A DNA stretch of 64,000 nt from Wuchereria bancrofti. Lineage: Eukaryota; Nematoda; Chromadorea; Rhabditida; Onchocercidae. Both the position numbers and the translations under genes were made by a program. Location of the stretch: the NCBI GenBank assembly GCA_005281725.1, contig SSBO01000008.1, positions 5,194,011-5,258,010 of the forward strand. The letters are read 5' to 3'. The notes under the pieces are model-generated. The model ran no database searches. It worked only from the letters and a program-made list of their open reading frames with translations, and was not told where the DNA came from. This document shows positions 11,501-22,100 of this stretch, in pieces (the stretch's first letter is position 1; every line of letters starts with the position of its first letter).

Positions 11501-14500
11501 ATCTAAAATTCTCATTAAATCTGTTTTTTTTTTATCGTCATTTTTTTTGTTTTGTAGAACAAGACTTTTCATTTTAAATTTTAGCTGAGGATTGAGATAT
11601 TATTGATATAGAATAAGAGAAAGAATACGGTAGTACACGATAACATACCACATTATGAATGAGGACGTATTAATAATTAGTTTTATATTTGTAAAATCAT
11701 CGTAATATTTGCTAATAATTAATAATATTACTGAAAAAATGATACAATTTTTATACTTTTCATATGGTATGGATACGGTACCATACCGATAACATACTGT
11801 CAATGACTAATTACGGTAACATCCTGTATCATGTTAATGACTAATTTTATGTTTGTAGAATTATTGTAATATTTTGCCCTTAATCGATAATGTTATCGAA
11901 ACAGCAAATTTTATACTTTTCAGACATTATCAATAGTGACAAGTTGATAGAAATGAGCTGACACGAATTAATAAAAAAAATTCAAAAAAAGGTCTTGCAT
12001 GTGATATTTAAAAGTTCCTTTTCAATGGTATTTAAAAATTAATTTTTAAATGTTTCTCGAAATGTTTTGATGATGATTTGCAATTCAGCTAAAATGAAAT
12101 TAATGAAAAGTGAAAGTTCTTTTGACATGAAATTACTAAAACCAGTTTTTCTCTCGTCCTTTTGTTATAACTATGACAACGAAAAAGTAATTTTACATTG
12201 CAATGAAAAAAATAAGAAAATTTTTGAAAGCTGAAATGGTTGATTGATTTCTCCTCTTTATTTTAGTTAATCTTAATAAAGGAGTAGAATTAATTATCTT
12301 TAAGATTTAATTGGATGATACTTTCTTTTCCCTTTTTTTCTCTCCCCACTCCTTCCCTTTCTTTCTTTCTTTGTTTCTTTTATCCCTTGCGGCACTTTTG
12401 TTGTATCAGTGTATCATTCAATCGATATGTTTTTATTTTTCACATTTATTAATTTCTCAGTCAAATAAAAAAAAAATGGAAAAAAAAATTAAGATGAAAT
12501 GTCAGATTTGTACTAGTTTAATTTTCTTTTTATCTTCAAAATGATTTTAAATAATTTTACATTAACAACTTATTGTTGACCACACAATTTCTTACAGCAA
12601 AAATATAATCAAATCAATTAAATGATTAATTAGTTGCATTAGCATTAGTAAGCAATAAAAATTTTAGGATGAATTACACGTGAGCATATGTTAAAAATAG
12701 ATTGTGATAACTGATAGATATGAAAAGTTTTATAATAGTTTTAATTCTTCGAAAATTTAGAAGGAATTCCTTTTTTTATTTTCTTCAGATCCTTCTGTTA
12801 CAAAATCTTCAACTTCATGCACTTTCAAATATTCCACAGAATTTTTAAACAATTTCATCTACTTTTAATTAGTTAAAACAAATAAATTTACTCCTTTATC
12901 TGATTTATTCTGAAAATTTTCGCAAAATAGGTGAAACAAATTCCAGAATTAAAAGTTATCCGTTCACTTATTTTCAAATACATATTTTTTGATGATATGA
13001 TAATGACAATCCTATATTATATATTCCATATTAATTAGTATTTCGATAAATTATATCATTCGAATTTTTTAGATTATGTGATCCATTTATCAGAGAAAAA
13101 AATTCAATTAAACTGTGAAATAGTAAGCAAAGCAGCTTAATAAGTGACGCTACATTGATTTATTACTATTCATTGATTTATTAATTTGCCGAGAAAAAAA
13201 TGATTTTATTTTGTAAATTTTGAAATTTAATTAGCGTTTTGCATATTTTGAATCAGGCGTTATCGATTTGAAATAAAGGAATAAATACCAATTGTAAAAT
13301 ATGATATGCAAAAATTTATTGCAATGCTTTTTTTCTCAGTTTATTATCCATGTAAAAAATTTGTATCAGTTCCTATTTTTAAAATTATTTTGCACATAAA
13401 AATATCTGTTGGATAGATTGCATTACTTTTCAAGGTGGTTACGTTCACGTGACGGACGTTTCGATGAAACTGCTGATGCATTGAAGAAACATGTGGTATT
13501 TCGAAAAGCATGGGATCTCGATAATTTACCAAATTGGAAGGCACCCGAAGTATTACCAATTTTTTCGCTGTTTTTTCTTGAAAAACAAGAATAGTAAAAG
13601 TGATAGGTATAAAGATTACGAAATAAGTTTAAAAAATTGTTTATTTTGAAATTTTACTTATGCTTCGTTGAAAATTCATTTTGATATTCAAGAAATTACA
13701 TTCAGAATCGGAATATAAAATTTCATATAATAGTCAGTGAGAATTGATAAGGGTTGGTAAGAGAAGTAGAGTAAAGTGAAAATAAGTAGTAGTAGAAATC
13801 CAAAACGTAATTTTTAGCAAATTGATAATAATAAATTAATAGTAGAAATTGTAATGGTAATGAACGGCAATATCAATTATTTTTAAGACATTCATTTCAT
13901 GCAATTTTTTTTCTCTCTCTCTCTCTCTCTCCGTTTGTTTCCTTCCTTCTCTTTTTTATTCATTTCAATTTTTTTTTTTTTTTTTGCAGATTCTAGAAAA
14001 ATACTGTGGTTATGGATTCTTATCAGATAAAGATGGTTTTCCAATACTTATGTCTTTATTGGGTAACATGGATGTTGAAGGTATTTTCATTCTTCTTTTT
14101 GAAAATTTAAAATTGAACTGCAACTCTTGACTTTAAATTCCATATCATATATGATCTTTGCTATATCATTCATATTATCTTTGGCAACGGTTTCTTTTTT
14201 TTTTTTTTTAAGAATTGGTAATGAAAGAAGAGATCGAAGGTAGTTATCTATATTTGATCAATAAATTTATCATGTCGTTTTATGGTTTTTCTTCTTTCAA
14301 GGTTTTTCTTTCTTTTTTTCTTTAAATTTTGTTTATAGGAATGTTGAAATCAGTCCAATCCAGTGATTATATCAAATATTCTCTCGCTGCAATTGAACGG
14401 GGTATACGACTATGCAGCGATAAATCCAAAGAGGTCAACTATTGTAATTTGAAATTTAAGATTAAAATATGCTATTAATTTCATTTCATTCTAAATAGAT

Positions 14501-16511
14501 CAACTCAATCGATCGATCAATCAATTAATCAATCGATCAATCAATCAGTTAGTCAAATATTATCCTAATAAATAGAATCATTTGGATATTTGAATGATTT
14601 ATTTTAAAAAAAGGTGTGAAAATTAAAAATCAAATAATTCATACTTTAAAATGAATTATTTGAAAATAATTAGATTTTGTATATTTATTATTAATTTTGT
14701 TAACATTCATTTTTAATTATCTTTATATTTTCAAACTGTAATTTCAAAACTTATATACACTTCTAAGGTTAGTTATAATTTAAGAAAAAAAAGGAGAAGA
14801 AATTAATTATAAAATCAAACGAGTGATTTTTCTTTTTTGATTTATCAAAATCTTTCTTACAGACCGGTCATGCATTTGAGCAAATGATGATTGTTTTCGA
14901 CTTGGATCACATCAGTAGTGCACATTATTCATGCAAAGCATTTGCTTCTTCTTTTACAACACTTATTTTACTTTTTCAAGAGCATTATCCATTGGTACTT
15001 AAAAAAATTCTTATCATTCGAGCACCTGAAATGGCTAGACTTGCATTTAATACAATGACCGCATTTTTAAGCGATAAAATACAAGTAAATTTTAATTGAT
15101 ATGAAGAATTTTATCATTTATTAATTAAACATTTGCTAATCAAATTGTAATAAAAGGAAAAAGGAAAGGATTGGTTAAGCAATTTACATTGAAAAATAAG
15201 AAAGGAAGAAAGAAAGAACAAAATAAAGGCCTTTGTTTTGTTATGCTAATTTAAAATATTAAATTCAGATGTAAATTGCTTAATAACAATTAATGTTTAA
15301 TAAATATTTCATTGGTAATGTTAAAATAGTACTGCAAAATGAGCTGTGTTTCTTTTTTTCCTAAACATAACAAAGAATTAAAATGATTTACATTTACTTG
15401 AAAAAAAAAAACAGTTCTAGTTTTTTCACTGAATTTTTTTGATTTTTCAATACAATATGTTTTTTTTTTTTCATGAACTAATCGAAATGCCTTCAATTGA
15501 TGAATGGGAATTAGCACTAAAACAATATGTTGAATTGGATTCATGGCCTGTTCATTGGGGTGGTAAACTGTGCGAAAATGGTGATCCAAAATGTCCATCT
15601 AAAATACGGTACGGTCTTGGACCAATTCCTGATACATATTACATTGATCCGGATGATGCGATGCCTGATTATGATCAACTTACAACTGTTTATGCCGGTG
15701 AAAAACATCTCATTGAGATTAAAGTTGAAGCAAATACAAGAATCAGGTTAACATTTTCAATATTTAATCTTCAAATTTTATAGGACATCTATTTTATAGG
15801 ATATGGTAATAATAATGAATATAATAATAATAATAATGTCAATCTGTTAGTTTCTTCATTAGGGATATGGTTGAAAAGAGATGTGCGAAAATTGCCGTAA
15901 AGTATTCTGGGTAGCACTTTAAATCCAAAATGATCACTCAATTATCAAGTTAGAATATTTTAGGTATGTATGCGAGCATGTTAGGAGGATGGTGGTTAAA
16001 TCATTAGAACCAATGAAATATATTATTCCTTTTCAGTCACATCAATTTTTGAGATACTAACTTGAAAATAGTATCAATTAATTATGATATGTATTTCAGC
16101 TGGCAGTATATGACATCGGAGGAAGATATTGGTTTCGGTATACACTTCGATAAAACGTCCAAAGCAAACAATTTAATCGAAATGGAAACCGTTTTTCCAT
16201 ATATTAGGTTAGAGTGTTCACAAGTGCCCATATCCGGATCTATTCTATGTGAAAAAGCTGGAAGATGTAAGCCTTTTTCACTTTTGAAATTATAACATAC
16301 AATGCCTAAAGCAAGTAATGATTAAAGAAATATCTTCTTCACTCTGCAAGTAAGTGTAATTCTACTCCCCAACAAATGTGGGGAATTTTGTAATTTACAT
16401 TTTTACATGTAATTTACATGTTTAATTACAGATATAATCGAATTCGACAATTATTACTCATGGTTCTCAGCAAAACAACTGCGTTACAACATCGAAATTG
16501 ACCAGCTGTAA
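8501..16511 (+). CDS. CRAL-TRIO and GOLD domain lipid-binding protein (Sec14-like)
   Basis: Probably a cytosolic phosphoinositide or lipid transfer/sensing protein of the Sec14-like type. Exons: 8501-8607, 13417-13549, 13990-14080, 14339-14433, 14863-15084, 15475-15746, 16100-16266 and 16432-16511, 388 residues, about the family's usual length. Residues 1-75 are the CRAL-TRIO N-terminal helices (RWLRSRDGRFDETADAL). The lipid-binding domain spans about 80-246: MIVFDLDHISSAHY is the conserved core, LKKILIIRAPEMARLAFNTM follows, and WPVHWGG near 240-246 is the usual end. The GOLD beta-sandwich fills about 275-385 (DQLTTVYAG, SWQYMTSEEDIGFGIHF, FDNYYSWFSAKQLRYNIEI). All exon phases agree. Two oddities: the intron ending at 15474 lacks an AG acceptor, and the intron starting at 14434 has a weak GTCAAC donor. 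Intron 1 is 4.8 kb. The gene converges with COX6C downstream. C. elegans has several paralogues, so no symbol is given. Confidence 0.9.
9612..9800. repeat. Degenerate repeat with a TGATAATATTCCAGGA core
   Basis: TTGATAATATTCCAGGATAAATATGGCATTT is followed by a diverged copy (TTGATAATATCTAAAAATAAATGTAGCATTT) and a third (ATGATAATATTCCAGGACAAATGTATTAATTT). These are three imperfect intronic copies of about 30 bases with unequal spacing. Confidence 0.45.
11640..11935. repeat. Diverged direct repeat, 160 base offset
   Basis: Two copies of about 130 bases share the order: a GATAACAT or GGTAACAT start, TAATTTTATGTTTGTAGAAT (copy 1: TAGTTTTATATTTGTAAAAT), CGTAATATTT or TGTAATATTTTG, and TTATACTTTTCA. 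The shared TTATACTTTT lies at 11751 and 11911. Substitutions and small indels separate the copies. An exact GGTATGG/CCATACC hairpin lies between them at 11766-11787. Confidence 0.5.
14499..14549. repeat. (ATCA)n tetranucleotide repeat
   Basis: Repeating ATCA/ATCG units interrupted by ATTA, in intron 4 of the CRAL-TRIO-GOLD gene. A short related TGAT/CGAT tract occurs near 41456-41485. Confidence 0.7.
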
Positions 16512-17340
16512 GTGACAAAATAACGAAGATTTGCACAGATTATACATATTTTTAAATTCATGCATTATGATCCCTGTTCGTCATGCTCCTGTATAGTTGT
16601 AAATTGTTACCTCGTCCATCTATATTACAGACATTTTTTGTACCTTATGATACTTAATAAAATCCGATAAAACAACTCGCCTCACGTTGCAACCACAAGA
16701 GTTTGTTTTCTTCTTAACCTGTAGGCCTTGAAACTGTCCTCCTCTTGAGAACGAGGACAGACTTTTAAAATGTTTAGAAGCAATAAACACTTGGTGATTA
16801 GATCTCAATAACATCTATAAGGAATATCCAAGAACGACTTCAAGTGTAGTTTCCAAGCTCCAGGAAACCACCATAATGAATAAATTTGATTGGCATTAAT
16901 ATCTAGCCATACAACAGTAAATAAGCTATGAGCACCTTTTAAGTTATTTTCTAAGAGCGGTATTAATCTCATACTTACAAAATATAGAGATCAAAAAATA
17001 TCCCGGTGGAAATGTATGATGTTGTCATCTATTTTAAAAGACAGTATTCATACAAATCCAGTGGCCTTTCCGACTAGTATGTGATGATATGATCAGTCAG
17101 ATTTCCATTTATGTTTCAGAATCTTAGAATTCCACTTGAAAAGCATTGAAATGTTTGAAATGAATATGTTGCCCCCGTTCTTACTTATCATGTATGCAGC
17201 CAGACTTTATACTTCTGATAAAGCAATTTAAATTACAAACACAAGTCAGTACAATTATCGACTTCAAACATCTAAGAAGATACATTTCACTAGTCTTCAC
17301 TAGAAATACTAAACAAGATCACTACAAAAAATCGATTTAA
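16512..17340. other. Tail-to-tail spacer between the CRAL-TRIO-GOLD gene and COX6C
   Basis: An 829 base convergent intergenic spacer holding both 3' UTRs. A canonical AATAAA for the plus-strand gene is at 16656-16661. No exon is supported; the 64-codon minus-strand frame at 16620-16814 has no family resemblance and no splice context. Confidence 0.6.
16656..16661 (+). promoter_or_regulatory. Candidate polyadenylation signal of the CRAL-TRIO-GOLD gene
   Basis: AATAAA 145 bases after the stop codon on the coding strand, the first such hexamer downstream. It fits a short nematode 3' UTR. Confidence 0.5.
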
Positions 17341-17891
17341 CTACTTCAATCCAGCTTTTTCATACGCTAAAGCGAGGTCTTTAGGACAGCTATGCATTAT
17401 CCCTGGTGCATGTGAGCAAATTTCTTTTATATGTTCATATGCATCGTAATTTCTGCAACAATAAGAAATTAGAACGTAGCAACTGAAATGATCTGAAATC
17501 TAAGATGAAGAACTTTAAACGAAAAATATTCCAACCCTCAATGATAATAACATGCAAGATAAAATTGATTCCATCCACGATCAATCCGACGTATTAATTG
17601 CATAAAAACCTAGCAGTATGATAACTGATATAAACTTAAGCAATTTTAAGCACTGCTTATTCCTTATTATTTAAACATTCCTTATTCATGTTTTAAGCAA
17701 TTACTCAAAAGAATGAACAATGTTAATCAAATTAAGCCTTACTTGAAGAATTCTTCCCACTTTTTTCGCCGCATGTTTTCATTTCTACGTAACATCATAA
17801 AAATAATTCCTGACACCGCAGTCGAGGCAACCACCGAAAAAGCGGTGAAACGCCATAACGGATAACGTAGAAATGGAGGTCCTCCAAACAT
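17341..17891 (-). CDS. COX6C: Cytochrome c oxidase subunit 6C-like protein
   Basis: Small accessory subunit of mitochondrial respiratory complex IV in the inner membrane. Two exons on the minus strand: 17891-17743 and 17452-17341, joined within a Lys codon, giving 86 residues. Residues 1-14 (MFGGPPFLRYPLWR) resemble a short basic matrix-facing N-terminus. Residues 15-34 form one hydrophobic helix, followed by the basic RRNENMRRKKWEEFFKNYD. This matches the COX6C layout of a single membrane helix, then a basic RKK...F..NYD segment and a short helical tail. The tail here (ICSHAPGIMHSCPKDLALAY) is longer than in vertebrates and has two cysteines. The 309 base... intron region contains a normal GT-AG intron of 290 bases. 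The start ATG lies 2 bases after a TTTCAG acceptor, so the mRNA is probably trans-spliced. Family assignment is by motif and topology, not by a database search. Confidence 0.82.
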
Positions 17892-17899
17892 TTCTGAAA
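17892..17899 (-). promoter_or_regulatory. Probable spliced-leader trans-splice site of COX6C
   Basis: Read on the minus strand the sequence is TTTCAG followed by AA and the ATG. A consensus acceptor two bases before a start codon, with no obvious upstream exon, is typical of nematode SL1 trans-splicing. The alternative is a cis intron in the 5' UTR. Confidence 0.65.
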
Positions 17900-19116
17900 C
17901 ATGAAATACAACATGCTAACATAACATGTTTAAAGGGATACGTATGAACGACAAGAAAGTATAATATCTGTCAAGCATATAAGCCACCTTTTGCCATCGC
18001 AGTTATACCTGTGTCATATAGTTTTTGCAAATTTATTTAAAATATGCGTCTTGCATTTCCGTGATCCCTGTAATATTAAACAATTACCAGATTCTCAGTT
18101 GCTTAAAGATTGGCAAGTAACTGCAATGTTATGAACATTAGTAGCTTGTAGCAGTTCCGATTACCTTATAGTAGACCGACAAGTGTCATCTAAGTAAAAA
18201 TACTAAACAATCACAACTAACATTCATAAAAATCATTTTTCTTTCTTTTTTGAACCAAAATGTCAGAATTTATATAATCCTGAACATAGCTATTAACTTC
18301 TAATTGAAAACAACAAATGTTAGCATTTATTCAAAACCATATTTAACTGTCCGATGAAAATACGGAATCAAAAGACTTTACGTGAAAGAAAACACCAAAT
18401 TCATCAGATCTCTTCCAGATGAAGATATCGAATCTACCAGAAGCAAAAACACCGAACTTATCAGACCACTCCTTGATGAAAATACCAGACACACCAGACA
18501 CATATCCCAACAAACTTTAAGCTAAAGGAATGGAAAAGTGAATGATATTAATGAGAGAATAGATATTATAGATTGCAATGATAGAATGCAGTTAATTGAT
18601 AGACTAAGATATCAGAGTGTGAGAAAGAGAGTGTGGAGCAGACGACATGATGAATTCATGATAAAGAAGCGGGAAATGTGATTGCTTCGTTTGCCTCAAA
18701 TGTGATGATGACCTTTCGACTCCTGCCTTCCTCTTTTTCTTTTTTTGACATTTAATTTCTTCTATTAATGCAGACGTACAAACGTGAAAGTTATACGAAA
18801 CTCCTGTCGTTTCTCACGTATGTATCAATTACGTAATTATGTATTTTGCAAATAATTGAAACATTCTGTATATTTTTTGATATGCAAAAAGTTTCATAAT
18901 TTTAGTTAATACATGCAGCTAGTACTAACGAGACGTTGTTTTGAGAGAGATTAAAAATTTTTAGGGAAATATTTGAGGGTATTTTAAAAGTGTAAATTTA
19001 AAAAAACTAATGCTGTCATTCGTGTATGGACCATTTGCTTGCTATTCGGATACTAATTGTCTTTATCAATTATGCATTTTAAATTTGGAAAAATAAGTAT
19101 AGTGTTTTATCTTTTA
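17900..19116. promoter_or_regulatory. Head-to-head intergenic region between COX6C and the MADF/BEN gene
   Basis: About 1.2 kb separating two divergently transcribed genes, so it presumably contains both promoters. The region is somewhat less AT-rich than its surroundings. It includes an imperfect repeat of about 57 bases at 18385-18500. No individual promoter element is recognised. Confidence 0.5.
18385..18500. repeat. Imperfect two-copy repeat with ACACC...TCAGA and CCAGA motifs
   Basis: AAAACACCAAATTCATCAGATCTCTTCCAGATGAAGATATCG is followed by AAAACACCGAACTTATCAGACCACTCCTTGATGAAAATACC, an offset of about 57 bases, each followed by ACCAGA-containing sequence. The copies differ at many positions. 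Confidence 0.45.
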
Positions 19117-19117
19117 G
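19112..19117 (+). promoter_or_regulatory. Probable trans-splice acceptor of the MADF/BEN gene
   Basis: TTTTAG ends at 19117, preceded by TTTTATC, 19 bases upstream of the ATG at 19137. A short leader with an acceptor just before the first exon fits spliced-leader addition. Confidence 0.5.
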
Positions 19118-19136
19118 ACTTTAGCAATAAAATCAA

Positions 19137-22100
19137 ATGTCATACAGTGGCGAAAAATTCTTGTGGACAGACGCATTACGTCTGATGCTTATTAAAGAAG
19201 TGAAACGACGTCCAATAATTTGGTCATCCAGTTCGAATAATTTTAATAATATGAATGACGAAATAGCGTATCAGATCACTAAAAAACTGCATGAAGTATC
19301 AACTGGTATTTGTAAATTAACAGGTAAGATAAATTAATAGAATTTTGGAAAATTAAAAGGTAAATGATTTAATAGAATTTTGAAAAAGTGCACTTTAAAG
19401 AAGATTTCATTATAGATTCAAAATCATTACAAATTCATAAATCCGTTTTTTTTCTTATTATTTTTTTTAATGATATTATTAAGCAATTCTAAAACACAAC
19501 ATGTGCGACATGGCATAATTGTGGTATTAATTAGGTGTAAATTTGCTAGATTCAGGTATTATGCTGGGTATACTGAAGTTTTTTCTATGTTATGCTGGAT
19601 ATACTAAGGTTTTTCTCTAGTAAATGATATAAAAAACGAGTGGAAGTGCATTAGTAATGAATGTGTCCGAGTTTTGAATAGAAACGATGAATTTATACAA
19701 ACAGAATCATCGATTTGGCGTTTCGGTTATGTGCTAAAATTTATGCTCCACGCTATAACAGATACAGAGGAAGGGTACGTGGATTTGTTTGAATTAATTT
19801 TTTATTCTTTATTCTTAAGGGATAGTGTATATCATTTGTTTCATCCTAAAGGCTATATTTTTTTTTGTACTGAGCATTGCTCAACATCGTAGTGCTTTCA
19901 ATCATGACAACATATATGACGCAAATTTGCACAGTTAATATATCATAGAAAGATGTATTTTGTATTTTCCGAATTAGTGACAACTTGGAATCCACAATAT
20001 TGCAGTCAATATCTTTCCACTCGTAATAATTTTTTTTTCAGGAATGCTTGTGCCTTACTATACCTTAATAAGTTGAATATTTTCTGCATAGTCCGTGAGA
20101 ACGATATTGTAGGAGTACTTTGGCCTTTTTCCAATGTAAATATTCGACTGAAGGGAAAATTTGAAAGAGCTATGGTAATCGAAGTGGGCCAACATCGTGT
20201 TATAATCGAAAAATGTAAACACAAATCATTCCCAGAAAATTTATGTATGATTCCGAATGACAAGGTAATTTTTGGAATAATGTACATTTTTGGATGAAGA
20301 ATGTAAGCTCTAAATATTTTGGATGATAATGAGAGGCATTTGATAAAAACCAAATCCTTGTCAGATTTCCGGAATCAAATGTTGCACTTTGAGATTTCGG
20401 GATTTCTTTGGTATTGGTTTCATTCTGAAATGGTCATCTGAACTAAACGGACGGTTTTTAACACAGTTACTGTATTTCAGTTTACCGAAGTACATATGTT
20501 ACCTCATAAACTTAAAATTCAGCCAAGGCGTTACACTGGTTCTCTTATGAGAAGGGTAAATTTTGTCGTATCTTTCAGTTGGAAAAAACTCTTTAGGATG
20601 TTTTGTTCTTAAGTCATAATTCATGAATTATGAGTCTTTGCATTTAATTCAGTTTAAATCAAATAGATGAAATCTTACTAGTTAAAATCAAAATATATTG
20701 CTTTTTGAAACTAATAATATTTGACTTCATCTTAATAAGATTAGACGTAATTTTTCTCTTGTGACATTATACATGCTTCTAGGATGATGAGGTAGTCTAC
20801 TATGATAGCGGAGCTTACTCCGATAAAGAAAATTCTGTAAAAAATGCACCCATATTATTGCGCATGCCAGATGTTGGAGAAAGCAAACCATTCTCAGCAC
20901 TACAACTGTTAATTCAGAACCAAACTTTTCCGAAACGACATTTATTTTACGGCATCTCTTCCTCAGCATTAGCTCATGTTGATTCTGAGTTACACAAAAA
21001 GCGTGAGCAGTATCTTCAGTCCGAGTTATCCAGCTGTAGTCGACCCACTTCGCAATGTCCTGCCATAGCTTCATTTACTGAAAGTCAGCATGACACTGAT
21101 TCAACTTTTCCAGTTGGGTTTTCTCGAACTCCAAGTAGAGTCACAAAACTGGTAAAATGTTTGAATTATAACTGGGGCCGTTTATGTCGACGTCTGGATA
21201 ATATTCGTTGTGAGGCGGATGGATTGAGATCTATGGTTGTTGTTGCTAAAAGAGATATTGACAGCGAATTAAAAACAGTTATGTTACGTTTGCTGAGTGC
21301 TTCAGAACCTCATGTTCCTACTGTGGTTCCAGCGTGCGGTTCTGCTTGTGAAAAAGGTAATCTGAGAGTCTCATTTCATTTTTCAATCTTTTATTCGTTT
21401 GATGGTCGATATATGAGTAGTCGAAAAGAATTTTTTGAAGACATAGGAATGAGCTTTACTTGGAATTTCTGTAGTCAATTTATTTGATACTTTAAATTAG
21501 CCTACAACTTTAATGGTTCATTTAATTATTTTTTTATCAACTGTCGCTATTTCATTAGTTTCTGTGGTTCGCACTTGATGAACTCAAACTATAGAAAGAT
21601 CTCTTCTTGCTTCAATTTTGGAAAGTTAGCCATCTGATTTCGGTGCTGTTCAGTCCCTGCTACCTTTTCAATTTATAAATCACATTTCATTTGATTAAAA
21701 AAACTTTATTTTTGATTAAATTCTCAATTATTTACCAGCACAACTTGTAGCTATTTTTCAGCAGATGTAGGAGTATTTTTCACATTCACTTTAAAGAAAA
21801 AAATTGATTGAGTGCTCTTTGCTGATTCTTTTAAATCTAAAGTAATAAAATATTTAAATGTTTCATTAAAGATGCAGTTAAGAAGAGTTACATGTTTTGT
21901 AGAGATGAAAGCAGTGTTGGTGCAAACGGATAAAGTTTTTAATGAAGAAAATGGTTTCTTCCACATCGGAAAATTTTATGCAGGTAAATTATTCTTTTTA
22001 TTAGTTACCATCAGTAGTTCCTTCACTTACTTTTTTTATGAATTAAGAAAATAAGTGGCAGAAAATAGTTTCTAACACCGAATTTAAGAAATGGACTTTC

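Larger units (their letters stand above)
8608..13416 (+). other. Long first intron of the CRAL-TRIO-GOLD gene
   Basis: A 4.8 kb GT-AG intron with no supported exon inside. It holds T-rich and A-rich tracts, a degenerate repeat around 9612-9800 and a diverged direct repeat at 11640-11935. Reading frames at 8707-8925, 11258-11479 and 12311-12544 are Phe/Lys/Asn-rich translations of AT-rich DNA and are not called. Confidence 0.6.

Noticed and set aside
15290..15598. 102-codon minus-strand frame
   Set aside because: It overlaps the CRAL-TRIO-GOLD exon on the opposite strand and runs through poly-A tracts; no recognisable domain.
20006..20353. 115-codon minus-strand frame opposite exon 3 of the MADF/BEN gene
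   Set aside because: It is the antisense shadow of a real exon and has no independent support.
20727..21074. 115-codon minus-strand frame opposite exon 5 of the MADF/BEN gene
   Set aside because: Antisense shadow of the large exon 5; no domain and no splice context.
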